Assembly: GCA_944326305.1 (NCBI GenBank)
Contig: CALVDL010000002.1
Span: 120,140-184,139, forward strand
DNA from: an uncultured Bacteroidales bacterium
GTDB lineage: Bacteria; Bacteroidota; Bacteroidia; Bacteroidales; UBA932
DNA: 64,000 nucleotides
Direction: 5' to 3'
Shown: piece after piece, positions 1-8,815 of the stretch
How the letters are laid out: every line of letters begins with the position of its first letter
Position numbering within the stretch: position 1 is the first letter of the stretch
Position numbers and translations under genes: made by a program
Notes under the pieces: model-generated
Database searches by the model: none
What the model was told of the DNA's origin: nothing
The model's input: only the letters and a program-made list of their open reading frames with translations

Positions 1-74
1 CGCACACAGCAGCAGGGATGATTTGAATAAATGATTTGCCTTCATTATATTATAATATTTATTTGAATCAGTTC

Positions 75-150
75 AGAAGCTGTTTTAAGAAACTGTTTTG
101 AATTTTCATAAAATTTCAAAACAGTTTCTAAATTTTTCAAAACCGCTTCT
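75..150 (-). terminator. Nested inverted repeat downstream of the GH92 gene
   Basis: A perfect 15-bp inverted repeat (88-102 with 115-129) lies just past the GH92 stop codon in the minus direction. An outer pair (75-86 with 139-150, 11 of 12 matching) encloses it, and the outer arms look like diverged copies of the inner ones. It is the likely 3' end of the mannosidase transcript, but no strong U-run follows the stem, so termination is inferred from position. Bases 1-74 hold no gene I can see. Confidence 0.5.
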
Positions 151-190
151 TAAAAATCGAGGACAATGCTGCAGGGCTGCTGCGCAGGCC

Positions 191-2464
191 CTAACGGCAG
201 TCGAATACAAGACGGCCGCCGCCAAACATTTCATCGTGCCCTATACGGAATCCCCTGAAAGGCTTTCCGCCAAGTGTGACGCCTTTTATGTAGCCGTCCC
301 CATCCTTCTCTATCACAAAACTTTCAGTACCGTAATATTCGGGATCAAGATCAAGTTCGACCCTGTCAAAGACAGGGGCTGTCAGCGTATAGTGAGGCTC
401 GCCGGGACAGTCCGGGTAGAAACCCATCATGGAGAATACGGCCCATGCAGACATTGTACCTGTATCGTCATTGCCCGGGATGCCGTCAGGCTCCGGCCTG
501 TAATACTTTTCAAGAAGCTCCTTCACGGTCTTCTGCGTCCGCCATTCCTCCCCCTTGAAATAGCTGAAAAGGTATGGGTATGCGATGTCCGGTTCATTGG
601 CCGGGTCGTACAGGCCTTCATCAAAGACCATCTGGAGCTTATCGACGAACTTCTTCTTTCCGCCCATCAGCTTTGCAAGCCCCTGCACGTCATGCGGGAC
701 ATAGAATGTGTAGTTCCACGCGCTGCCTTCATGGAATCCGGGGGCGGTCTCGAAATTCTCGCCCTGGCGCGGGTTGAACGGGGAATAGAATGTCCCGTCC
801 ATGTTCAGCGGCCTCAATGTCCCGTACTCTGGACAGTAATAATGCCTGTACCCGAGGGACGCCTCCCTGAAACGCTCTGCGTCCCCGCTGTGCCCGAGGG
901 AATCGGCAAGAAGGGAAAGGGCATGATCGGCGATATAGTATTCAAGGGCATGGGAGACGGCATTGTCGCCCGAAAGGTCGGCAGCGAACACCCCCAGAGG
1001 GATGTACCCGCGCTCGATATAAGGATCTATGTCGGGCCGCATCCTGTTCTGCGCCCCCGGTGTGGTGGCGGACTTGACAAAAGCGCGGTAGGCCGTCTCT
1101 ATATCAAAGTCCTTCAGTCCCTTGAACCAGGTGTCGGCTATGACCGGGATGGCAGGGTCACCCTCCATGGTGAATGTCTCCCTGCCGTACAGCTCCCATT
1201 TCGGCATCCAGCCCCATTCCTCATATATGCCTATCATGGAGCGCACCATATCGAGCTGCCTGTCAGGATAGAGAAGGGTCATCAGCTGGTGGAGGTTACG
1301 GTATGTGTCCCACAGCGAGAACACCGTATACCTGTTCTCCCCTTCCGGGACCTTGCCCACTCCGTCGCTCTCCATCAGGGGATATTCCCCGTTGACATCA
1401 TTGAGAATATTCGGGTGTATCAGTGCATGGTAGAGCCCGGTGTAGAATACAGTCTTCTGGGCATCCGTTCCGCCCTGCACCCTGATTTTAGACAGGTCCC
1501 TTTCCCACTGGGCCGCAGCACGGGAGCGGACCGCATCGAAGTCAAAGCCTTCCTGCTCCGCATCCAGGTTCTCCCGGGCGTTCTCCGTGCTCACGAAAGA
1601 CACGCCCATCTGCACCTGGATCTGCTCACCTTCTTCCGTATCGAAACTGAACCAGCAGCCTATGTCGTCCCCGGCCAGCTCGCGGCCGTAACGTGTGTAA
1701 AGCTTGTATTTCCCGTTGTCCGGGGTCCATTCAGCCTCCACGCCGGTCATCGGCCTCTGCTTTTTCCAGAAGCCTGAAGCCTTCGGGGCCTTGCTGACCC
1801 TCATGACGAAATAGATCGGGAACACCGCCTGCGGGTTGTAGCAGAAGGTACCCAGCAGCCTCATGCCCTCTATCTCGGTGTCGCTCACCTTGCGGACCAT
1901 GGCGCCGGTCTCGTTGGTGAGCCCCTCCCCGAGATTCAGCAGGATATGCCCCTCGCCTCCAGGGAAAGTATACCTCTCTGCGGAAGTCCTTGGAGTGGCA
2001 GTCACCTCGGTCTTTATGCCGTATGAGGTCAGCACATTGGTATAATATCCAGGCTCGGCATGCTCGTCCGTATACTCGGAACCGTATATATGGTAGTCCA
2101 CCTGGAGCGGGCCTGCCGAAGGCATTGTCAGCAGGGCGCCGAGCTCAGGGCAGCCCACACCGCTCAGGTTCACATGGGAGAATCCAGTGAAGAACCTGTT
2201 CTCGAATGTATAGGGAGTCGACCACCACCTGCTGTCCTTGTCCCATGCATTGAGCTGCGAGCCCATCACATTGAACGGGGAGACGGACATCAGGCCGTTG
2301 GGGCATACGGCTCCGGGGTTGGTGGTGCCGAAATTCGTCGTACCTATGAAAGGGTCGACATACCGGGAAACGCCCTCCCCGTCCGGACCGGAGGCGGCAG
2401 AATTCATGCAGAGCATGCCGGAAGAAAGGGCAGTCGCGGCCAGGGCCAATAGCTTGAGTTTCAT
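191..2464 (-). CDS. GH92 family alpha-mannosidase
   Basis: A 757-residue exported glycoside hydrolase of family GH92, calcium-dependent exo-alpha-mannosidases that trim mannose from N-glycans. An N-terminal signal peptide is followed by the family opening YVDPFIGT and, near residue 664, the signature GNDDTGTMSAW with MGFYP just after it. Length is normal for GH92. The ATG at 2464 was chosen because the longer frame begins at a TTG four codons upstream; it sits 8 bases past the GH130 stop, so the two genes are probably co-transcribed. The linkage specificity (alpha-1,2, -1,3 or -1,6) cannot be read from the sequence. Likely periplasmic or surface, feeding mannose-trimmed products to the neighbouring transporter and phosphorylase. 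Confidence 0.93.
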   Translation of the reverse strand: MKLKLLALAATALSSGMLCMNSAASGPDGEGVSRYVDPFIGTTNFGTTNPGAVCPNGLMSVSPFNVMGSQLNAWDKDSRWWSTPYTFENRFFTGFSHVNLSGVGCPELGALLTMPSAGPLQVDYHIYGSEYTDEHAEPGYYTNVLTSYGIKTEVTATPRTSAERYTFPGGEGHILLNLGEGLTNETGAMVRKVSDTEIEGMRLLGTFCYNPQAVFPIYFVMRVSKAPKASGFWKKQRPMTGVEAEWTPDNGKYKLYTRYGRELAGDDIGCWFSFDTEEGEQIQVQMGVSFVSTENARENLDAEQEGFDFDAVRSRAAAQWERDLSKIRVQGGTDAQKTVFYTGLYHALIHPNILNDVNGEYPLMESDGVGKVPEGENRYTVFSLWDTYRNLHQLMTLLYPDRQLDMVRSMIGIYEEWGWMPKWELYGRETFTMEGDPAIPVIADTWFKGLKDFDIETAYRAFVKSATTPGAQNRMRPDIDPYIERGYIPLGVFAADLSGDNAVSHALEYYIADHALSLLADSLGHSGDAERFREASLGYRHYYCPEYGTLRPLNMDGTFYSPFNPRQGENFETAPGFHEGSAWNYTFYVPHDVQGLAKLMGGKKKFVDKLQMVFDEGLYDPANEPDIAYPYLFSYFKGEEWRTQKTVKELLEKYYRPEPDGIPGNDDTGTMSAWAVFSMMGFYPDCPGEPHYTLTAPVFDRVELDLDPEYYGTESFVIEKDGDGYIKGVTLGGKPFRGFRIGHDEMFGGGRLVFDCR

Positions 2465-2472
2465 AAACAATG

Positions 2473-3474
2473 TCAAAGTATGCTCGTCTTCTTTGTAAAA
2501 TCGATGATTTCAGGGATATACCCGAAAGCCAGTCCCGTGACAGTGTCTGCACAGCCGTAATACACGGCCACACGTCCGGTATGCGCATCGTGCAGGGCGG
2601 CGCAAGGGAAGGTCACGTTAGGCACGTCCCCCATACACTCGTAGTCCTTCTGCGGGGAAATGAGGTACGGGCCGCTGCGGGCAACCACCTTCCACGGCTG
2701 CTCCAGGTCGAGGAGGGCGGAACCGAACGAATAGACATACCCGTTGCAGGAATGCAGCACACCGTGATAGAACATCAGCCATCCTTCAGAAGTCTCGATA
2801 GGGATAGGGCCTGCACCTATCTTCATGCACTGCCATGCACTCACCTCGAACGGTGCGGGGGCCATCACATGACGGTGGTGCCCCCAGTACTCGAGGTCGG
2901 GGGACTCTGAATAGAATATGTCACCGAACGCAGTATGCCCCGTATCGCTCGGACGCGAAAGCATGGCGAAATTCCCGTTGATCTTCCTCGGGAACATCAC
3001 CCCGTTCCTGTTGTAAGGGAGGAAGGCGTTCTCAACCTGGTGGAAAGTCTCGAAGTCCTCGGTCCACGCAATCCCGATGGTCGGGCCGTGGTAGCCGTTG
3101 CACCATGTGACATAATACCTGTCCTCTATCTTGCATACGCGGGGGTCATACCCGTAGACCCATTCGCCTATCTCCTTGTCATCGCACTGGAATTCGAGCT
3201 TTTCAGGGTTGATGTCCCACTTCAGGCCGTCCTTTGAAAAGCCCACATGCAGGCGCATGCGCCTGTTGGTGTCGTCACAGCGGAACACTCCGGCGAAGCC
3301 GTCCTTGAAAGGGACTACGGCGGAGTTGAATATGCTGTTCGAGGCCGGAAGAAGGTCCCTCGGGATTACAGGGTTGGCTGAATATCTCCACATCACGGCG
3401 GAAGACCCGGCCGGACGGTCCTCCCACGGCATGTTAGGGAGAGGGTTGCCGGAAATCTTTATTTCTTTGCTCAT
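2473..3474 (-). CDS. GH130 beta-1,4-mannoside phosphorylase
   Basis: A 333-residue glycoside phosphorylase of family GH130. It carries the family block GYDPRV around residues 108-113 with the candidate general acid Asp110, and it lacks a signal peptide, so it is cytoplasmic. GH130 enzymes split beta-mannosides with phosphate to give mannose-1-phosphate. The pairing with GH92 and an MFS permease resembles the Bacteroides thetaiotaomicron BT1032-BT1033 region, where the GH130 enzyme acts on mannosyl-beta-1,4-GlcNAc from N-glycan cores; the same substrate is inferred here. The ATG at 3474 is preferred over an in-frame TTG at 3480. A promoter with an embedded palindrome lies at 3513-3543. Confidence 0.92.
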   Translation of the reverse strand: MSKEIKISGNPLPNMPWEDRPAGSSAVMWRYSANPVIPRDLLPASNSIFNSAVVPFKDGFAGVFRCDDTNRRMRLHVGFSKDGLKWDINPEKLEFQCDDKEIGEWVYGYDPRVCKIEDRYYVTWCNGYHGPTIGIAWTEDFETFHQVENAFLPYNRNGVMFPRKINGNFAMLSRPSDTGHTAFGDIFYSESPDLEYWGHHRHVMAPAPFEVSAWQCMKIGAGPIPIETSEGWLMFYHGVLHSCNGYVYSFGSALLDLEQPWKVVARSGPYLISPQKDYECMGDVPNVTFPCAALHDAHTGRVAVYYGCADTVTGLAFGYIPEIIDFTKKTSIL

Positions 3475-3512
3475 TGTCAATATAATTTAATGGTTGATAG
3501 ATAATTCGTGTA

Positions 3513-3543
3513 CAAAGATAATGTACGGCAATATACCGTACAA
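3513..3543 (-). promoter_or_regulatory. GH130 promoter with palindromic operator in the spacer
   Basis: On the minus strand a TTG (3543-3541) is followed by exactly 20 bases and then TATCTTTG (3520-3513), a good Bacteroidota promoter. Inside the spacer sits the inverted repeat TGTACGG-N7-CCGTACA (3522-3542), which would place a dimeric repressor between the two promoter boxes. The TGTAC/GTACA arms are of the kind bound by GntR-type regulators, but no regulator gene lies nearby. Confidence 0.6.
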
Positions 3544-3556
3544 TGCTTATTTATAA

Positions 3557-4864
3557 TCATTTTTCGGCGGAAGGAGCGGCATTGTCCGGATAGGTGAACG
3601 GGATGAACCTGGTCATGATGAAAATCGGTATCACAGCCGCCATTACCGCTATGAAGAAGACCTTGTATCCGAGAGCATCGCTCAGGAAGCCGGAAACCGC
3701 TCCTGTCATCATCACGGAGAGGTTCATGATACCCGAAGCGAACGCGTAGTGCGCCATCTGGTGCTTTCCCGGGGCCACCTGCTGCATCATGAAGAGCGTA
3801 AGCCCCACAAAACCGAAACCGTAGCCGAAATATTCCACCACTATGCCGGAGCCTATCAGCAGCACCGACTCGGGCTGCACCCATGCGAAATATGTGTAGA
3901 CCAGGAAAGGAAGGTTGAAAATGCACACAAGGGAGAAAAGCGCCTTCCTGAGGCCGAGATGCGAGATGTAGTACCCGGCAAGAAGCGACCCCAGGACAAA
4001 TGCCGCGGCCCCGAAAGAGCCGTAGAAAACGCCTATCTGCTGCTCCGAAAGGCCGAGCCCACCGTCAGCCCTGGAGGCTTTGAGGAAAAGGGGTACGATC
4101 TTCATCACGAATCCTTCACCGAGACGGTAGAGGATTATGAAAAGGATGTACCAGCCGATGTATTTCTTGGTGAAGAAGTCCCGTATCACCGCCCAGAGTT
4201 CGCCCATGACGGCTCCTGCGGACCTTGGCTGCGACTGCGGCGCCGCGCTTGAAGGAAGCGATTTCGAATGGTATAGGCCCAGGAGCACCAGGATTGCCCC
4301 GCAGGCGACCATGATGACCGTCCATGCCGGAAGGGCAGCTTCCTGCGGTGTCGCGCCTCCAGCCCTGAAATGGTCGATAAGCACACCTGCAATATATACC
4401 AGAAGGCCGGTAGCGACAAGTTTGGCAAGGTTGTAGAACGCGCCCTGCCAGCCTATATACTTCGCCTGGTCCTGCTTGGAGAGCTCCGCCATGTAAAGCC
4501 CGTCAAGGGCAATGTCATGGGTGGCGCCGCTCATGGCAATTACAGCAAGAAGCGCTATGCTTACGGCAAAGAAATCAGGCAGGTGCAGGGCCAGGGCCAC
4601 AAGGCCGAACCCCACCCCCGAGACAAGCTGTGTCACCACTACAAAGAACTTCTTGGTCTTGAAAATCTCCAGGAAAGGGCTCCAGAGGAACTTGATCGTC
4701 CACGGGAACATGATTACCGAAGTCCACAGCGCTATCTGGCTGTCCTCGATTCCAAGCCCCTTGAACATAAGGACGCATACCATATTCAATACGACAAATG
4801 GCATCCCCATGGCGAAATATGCGCTCGGGACCCATCTCAGCGGAGAATGCTTTTTAATGCTCAT
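3557..4864 (-). CDS. MFS permease, AmpG/sugar-type
   Basis: A 435-residue integral membrane protein with about twelve hydrophobic segments and the layout of the major facilitator superfamily. The N-terminal region (PWTIKFLWSPFLE near residues 54-66) resembles AmpG-like and related sugar permeases. It is first in the minus-strand cassette and 82 bases from the GH130 gene. Given that phosphorylase, the simplest reading is import of mannosyl-GlcNAc or a similar N-glycan disaccharide across the inner membrane; this is inferred from context. No SusC/SusD outer-membrane pair is present in the window. Its promoter is at 4892-4922. Confidence 0.85.
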   Translation of the reverse strand: MSIKKHSPLRWVPSAYFAMGMPFVVLNMVCVLMFKGLGIEDSQIALWTSVIMFPWTIKFLWSPFLEIFKTKKFFVVVTQLVSGVGFGLVALALHLPDFFAVSIALLAVIAMSGATHDIALDGLYMAELSKQDQAKYIGWQGAFYNLAKLVATGLLVYIAGVLIDHFRAGGATPQEAALPAWTVIMVACGAILVLLGLYHSKSLPSSAAPQSQPRSAGAVMGELWAVIRDFFTKKYIGWYILFIILYRLGEGFVMKIVPLFLKASRADGGLGLSEQQIGVFYGSFGAAAFVLGSLLAGYYISHLGLRKALFSLVCIFNLPFLVYTYFAWVQPESVLLIGSGIVVEYFGYGFGFVGLTLFMMQQVAPGKHQMAHYAFASGIMNLSVMMTGAVSGFLSDALGYKVFFIAVMAAVIPIFIMTRFIPFTYPDNAAPSAEK

Positions 4865-4891
4865 TTTCAGGTCCGGGTTTAATACATTCTA

Positions 4892-4922
4892 CAAATGTAA
4901 CAATAAATCAGACACGTCCAAA
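4892..4922 (-). promoter_or_regulatory. Promoter of the MFS-GH130-GH92 cassette
   Basis: The minus strand reads TTTG (4922-4919), 19 bases, TACATTTG (4899-4892), matching the Bacteroidota consensus, 27 bases ahead of the MFS start codon. It diverges from the first RSH promoter module at 4935. Confidence 0.75.
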
Positions 4923-4934
4923 TCAAGCATTGGA

Positions 4935-4966
4935 TTTGCTCTTCTCCCGGCTTCTTGCTATATTTG
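4935..4966 (+). promoter_or_regulatory. RSH promoter module, copy 1
   Basis: TTTG (4935-4938), 20 bases, TATATTTG (4959-4966). The spacer contains CTCCCGGCTTCT, shared with copies 2 and 3. Directly after the -7 box comes the inverted repeat GGCCTGACGGCC. Confidence 0.7.
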
Positions 4967-5020
4967 GCCTGACGGCCACGTATACTGTAACGCCCCTGCA
5001 ATGCAAATCATACAAGTCTG

Positions 5021-5052
5021 TTTGCATTGCTCCCGGCCTCTGCGTATATTTG
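5021..5052 (+). promoter_or_regulatory. RSH promoter module, copy 2
   Basis: TTTG (5021-5024), 20 bases, TATATTTG (5045-5052), again followed by GGCCTGACGGCC. The -33 TTTG begins the right arm of a 9-bp inverted repeat (4999-5007 with 5021-5029). Confidence 0.75.
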
Positions 5053-5098
5053 GCCTGACGGCCACATATACTGTAGCGCCTCGGCAAAACAAGTAAAC

Positions 5099-5129
5099 TT
5101 GTTTTGCTCTCGGCTTCTGCGTATATTTG
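5099..5129 (+). promoter_or_regulatory. RSH promoter module, copy 3 (gene-proximal)
   Basis: TTG (5099-5101), 20 bases, TATATTTG (5122-5129), 26 bases before the start codon at 5156. The -33 box lies in the right arm of an 11-bp inverted repeat (5084-5094 with 5097-5107). Because the arms differ in sequence from copy 2 but keep the same place, the arrangement looks maintained rather than accidental. Confidence 0.75.
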
Positions 5130-5155
5130 AAAACGGACAAAAACGGACAGTCACT

Positions 5156-7387
5156 ATGGACACGGTAGAAGAATTGTTCCCCTCATTCACAGAAAAGGGG
5201 AAAGAGCTCGTAAGGGCGGCTTACTCCATAGCGGGAAAGGCCCTGGAGCAGCAGACAAGAGGAAACGGGAGACCATTTATCGAGCACCCTGTGAGGGTGG
5301 CCCGGATTGCAGCCGATGAAATCGGACTGCCGGCGGAATGCATTGCCGCCGTCTTCCTGCATGAAGCCACGCGCTTCCATCCCGAAATCGACATCACCGC
5401 CGGGAACCTTTTCGGGAAAGACGTCCTTACCATGGTGGACGGGCTCAACAAGATATCCACCATCAAGCCCAAGGACACAAGGCTCGAAGCGGAGAACTAC
5501 AAAAAGCTGATTGTCTCATATTCAAAAGACCCGCGCGTAACTGTCCTCAAGCTCGCTGACAGGCTTGAGGTGATGCGGTCCCTGGACATGTTCCCGAAGC
5601 TCTCCAGGGAAAGGAAGATACTTGAGACCCTCATGCTGTACATCCCCATGGCGCACCAGCTCGGGCTGTACAACATGAAAAGCGAGATGGAGGACACGTA
5701 TTTCCGCTATGCCGAGCCGGAGCAGTACCGTGCCATCACCAACAAGCTGAAAGCCACGGAAAAGGACCGGCAGGCTCTCATGACCCAGTTCATAGAGCCT
5801 CTGAAGCAGAAACTTTCCGACGCTGGCATACAGTACAAGCTGAAGATCAGGACAAAGACAGCATACTCCATATGGAGGAAGATGGTCAAGCAGAAAGTCC
5901 CTTTCGAGGGAGTATATGACGTGTTCGCCATAAGGTTCATCATAGACTGCGAAGCCGGCAGGGAGACAGAGCATGCCCTGTGCTGGAAGGTATTCTCTTA
6001 TGTGACAGAAGAATATGAATCAGACACGAAACGTCTGCGCGACTGGATATCTAACCCGAAGCCGAACGGCTACGAGTCCCTGCACATCACTGTGAAGAAC
6101 AGCGACAACGTATATCTCGAGGTCCAGATCCGTACAAAGAGGATGGACGACATTGCGGAAAAGGGGCTCGCATCGCACTGGTCATACAAGGGGATCAAGC
6201 ACGAGGCCACGCTCGACAGCTGGCTGGCATCGGTACGTAATGTACTGGAGCATCCGCATGAGAACGGGGCGCAGGAGAGCGGATACTATGAAGACGACCT
6301 CCCGGAGCCGCCGTCAAAGGAGATATTCGTATTCACCCCGTCCGGAGAGCTCCGCAAGCTGCCTGCAGGGGCTACCGTCCTGGATTTCGCATTCGACATA
6401 CATTCAAACCTGGGGGTGAAATGCTCCGGAGGGAAAGTGAACGGCAAGGCCGTGCCGATAAAAGAAAAGCTTGCCACCGGGGATGTAGTGGAGATCATGA
6501 GCGCAAAGAACCAGAAGCCGTCCCAGGACTGGCTCAATTTCGTGGTGACGTCAAAGGCCCGGACAAAGATCCGCCAGAAACTCAGCGAGGCGGAGTTCCA
6601 GAAGGCAGCCGAAGGCAAGGAGCTGCTCGGCCGCAGGCTGAAGAACTGGAAAATGGAGATGGACGACGAGACTCTCGCCGCCATGATGAAGAAGCTGCAG
6701 TACAAGAATGTGAACGCCTTCTATGCGGCCGTCGGGGACAACACCTTAGACATAGGGGACCTGAAGGAGATGATACAGTCCCTCACCGGAATGAAATCCG
6801 GCGAGGCAGGTACGGCCGTGCCTGAAAGCGATGCGGCGGCTGACAGCAGGACGGCCGGGGCAAAAGGGACGTCCCAGCAGGCGGGACAGGGTGCAGAGAA
6901 AAAGATGTGGGACGGGAGCGGGGTATCGTCAGACGACATCCTCGTGCTGAACGCCAGGAATGTCAAGCACCTCGACTACAAGATGGCAAAATGCTGCAAC
7001 CCGGTCTACGGGGATGACGTATTCGGGTTCGTCTCCATAAAGGACGGCATCAAGATACACAGGATATCATGCCCCAACGCCGCCAGGCTGATAGAAATGT
7101 ACCCGTACCGCATCCAGAAGGTGAAATGGAGCGACACCCCGGCGACATCCAGTTTCCAGACCACGCTGCGCGTCATAGCCGCCCAGGAACCGTCGGTAAT
7201 AAACGAAGTGATAGATGTGATAAACACTTTCAAGGCGTCCATCCGGTCATTCAATGTCAACGAGAACGGGAAGAACAGCACATACGACATCTCCGTCAAG
7301 CTCTCCATCCCGAGCAACCTGGAGCTTGACAAGGTGCTTTCACAGCTGAGGAACCGCCGTGGAATAATAAAAGTCACAAGGACATAG
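5156..7387 (+). CDS. RelA/SpoT-type (p)ppGpp synthetase with a degraded hydrolase site
   Basis: A 743-residue long RSH protein that makes the stringent-response alarmone (p)ppGpp. Domain order: HD-type hydrolase fold (about 20-150), synthetase (about 230-350, with YSIWRKM, NPKPNGYESLH and the catalytic EVQIRT), TGS (about 383-445), a Cys-containing zinc-finger region (KCCNPVYGD) and a C-terminal ACT domain. The hydrolase motif, normally LLHDVVEDT, reads FLHEATRFH (67-75), and the usual ADRLHNM reads ADRLEVM (134-140), so hydrolysis is probably lost and the protein is likely a RelA-like synthetase. The ATG at 5156 was chosen because the open frame upstream runs through three promoter copies. 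Confidence 0.92.
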   Translation: MDTVEELFPSFTEKGKELVRAAYSIAGKALEQQTRGNGRPFIEHPVRVARIAADEIGLPAECIAAVFLHEATRFHPEIDITAGNLFGKDVLTMVDGLNKISTIKPKDTRLEAENYKKLIVSYSKDPRVTVLKLADRLEVMRSLDMFPKLSRERKILETLMLYIPMAHQLGLYNMKSEMEDTYFRYAEPEQYRAITNKLKATEKDRQALMTQFIEPLKQKLSDAGIQYKLKIRTKTAYSIWRKMVKQKVPFEGVYDVFAIRFIIDCEAGRETEHALCWKVFSYVTEEYESDTKRLRDWISNPKPNGYESLHITVKNSDNVYLEVQIRTKRMDDIAEKGLASHWSYKGIKHEATLDSWLASVRNVLEHPHENGAQESGYYEDDLPEPPSKEIFVFTPSGELRKLPAGATVLDFAFDIHSNLGVKCSGGKVNGKAVPIKEKLATGDVVEIMSAKNQKPSQDWLNFVVTSKARTKIRQKLSEAEFQKAAEGKELLGRRLKNWKMEMDDETLAAMMKKLQYKNVNAFYAAVGDNTLDIGDLKEMIQSLTGMKSGEAGTAVPESDAAADSRTAGAKGTSQQAGQGAEKKMWDGSGVSSDDILVLNARNVKHLDYKMAKCCNPVYGDDVFGFVSIKDGIKIHRISCPNAARLIEMYPYRIQKVKWSDTPATSSFQTTLRVIAAQEPSVINEVIDVINTFKASIRSFNVNENGKNSTYDISVKLSIPSNLELDKVLSQLRNRRGIIKVTRT

Positions 7388-7449
7388 GCGGCAATGGAGG
7401 CACGCCGGGAAAAATTGCGTATATTCGCGGCGCAAAATTCGATTGCCCT

Positions 7450-8787
7450 ATGGTAAAGACACTTCCCTATTCCTATCACCACATCTGGAAAGTAGCATAC
7501 CCGATCCTGATAAGCCTCATAATGGAGCAGCTTATAGGAATGACAGATACTGCATTTCTGGGCAGGGTCGGGGAAGTGGAGCTCGGGGCCTCTGCCATAG
7601 CCGGAGTATACTGCCTGGCCATATTCGTAGCCGGGATGGGCTTCGGGATAGGCTCGCAGATCATCATAGCCAGGAGGAACGGGGAGGGGAACTACCGGGA
7701 GACCGGGAACATATTCTACCACGGGGTATATTTCCTTCTGGGCCTGGCGGTCGTGATCATAGCCCTGTCCGAACTGTTCTCCCCGTGGATCCTGCACAGG
7801 ATGGTCTCCTCGCAGGAGATCGCGGACGCGGCCATGGAATACGTGCGATGGAGGCTGGTAGGGTTCATATTCGCGTTCGTCACGGTGATGTTCAGGGCCT
7901 TCTATGTCGGCACGACGCAGACCAAGACACTGACGCTGAACTCAATAGTAATGGTACTGGCCAACGTGCTATTCAACTGGATACTGGTGTTCGGCAACCT
8001 CGGCTTCCCCGCCCTGGGCATCGCCGGGTCGGCCATCGGCTCCACACTGGCGGAACTGGTCTCGCTCATATTCTTCATAGTATATACCGTCCGCAGGACA
8101 GACTGCGGGAAATACGGGCTGGACAGGAAGATAAACTTCAGCTGGGGCAAGCTCAGGGGGATACTGAGCATATCGGTCTGGACCATGATACAGAACTTCC
8201 TTTCGGTGTCCACGTGGTTCATATTCTTCCTCTGTGTGGAGCATCTGGGTGAAAGGGCCCTGGCGGAGTCCAATGTGGTCAGGAGCATATCCGGGTTCAT
8301 CTGGGTGTTCGCCTCAGCATTCTCCTCCACGTGCAGCTCCCTGGTGAGCAACCTCATAGGCGAGGGGCACCAGGATTCGGCCACGCGGCTCATCCGCAGG
8401 ATCATCAAGCTGGCATACGCCCCGGTGCTCGTGCTGCTGGTGCTGTTCTGCGTGTTCCCCAAGACAGTGATAAGCATCTACACGGACATACCCGGGATAA
8501 TCGACGGGGCCGTACCTTCGCTCAGGGTGCTGTGCGCGGCATACCTTTTCACCACGCCCGCCCTGATCTGCTTCAACGCCATATCAGGCACAGGGAACAC
8601 CCGCACGGCCTTCGGCCTAGAGATACTGGTGCTGGTCATATACTCTGCCTTCTGCATTTTCATCATCAACGGGCTGAAGCCGCCTGTCTGGGTGGCATGG
8701 CTTACGGAAGTGATATACGGGGCCGCGATGCTCACCGCCTGCAGCCTTTACCTCAAGAGCGGAAGGTGGAAAGGTAAAGCGATATAG
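7450..8787 (+). CDS. MATE family efflux transporter
   Basis: A 445-residue membrane protein with about twelve transmembrane segments and the internal two-fold repeat of MATE exporters, which expel cationic drugs or metabolites in exchange for Na+ or H+. The opening region (PILISLIMEQLIGMTDTAFL) and the later SVWTMIQNFLS block fit the NorM/DinF group. A weak promoter, TATATTCG (7420-7427), lies 22 bases before the ATG and 32 bases after the RSH stop codon, so it may be read through from the RSH promoters as well. Substrate unknown. Confidence 0.9.
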   Translation: MVKTLPYSYHHIWKVAYPILISLIMEQLIGMTDTAFLGRVGEVELGASAIAGVYCLAIFVAGMGFGIGSQIIIARRNGEGNYRETGNIFYHGVYFLLGLAVVIIALSELFSPWILHRMVSSQEIADAAMEYVRWRLVGFIFAFVTVMFRAFYVGTTQTKTLTLNSIVMVLANVLFNWILVFGNLGFPALGIAGSAIGSTLAELVSLIFFIVYTVRRTDCGKYGLDRKINFSWGKLRGILSISVWTMIQNFLSVSTWFIFFLCVEHLGERALAESNVVRSISGFIWVFASAFSSTCSSLVSNLIGEGHQDSATRLIRRIIKLAYAPVLVLLVLFCVFPKTVISIYTDIPGIIDGAVPSLRVLCAAYLFTTPALICFNAISGTGNTRTAFGLEILVLVIYSAFCIFIINGLKPPVWVAWLTEVIYGAAMLTACSLYLKSGRWKGKAI

Positions 8788-8815
8788 CCTCCCCGCAAGC
8801 AGCGACGCCCCGCGG

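Noticed and set aside
98..1777. 559-codon open frame opposite the GH92 gene
   Set aside because: Its translation has no domain-like pattern, and it is fully antisense to a gene with clear family motifs; long antisense frames are common at this GC content.
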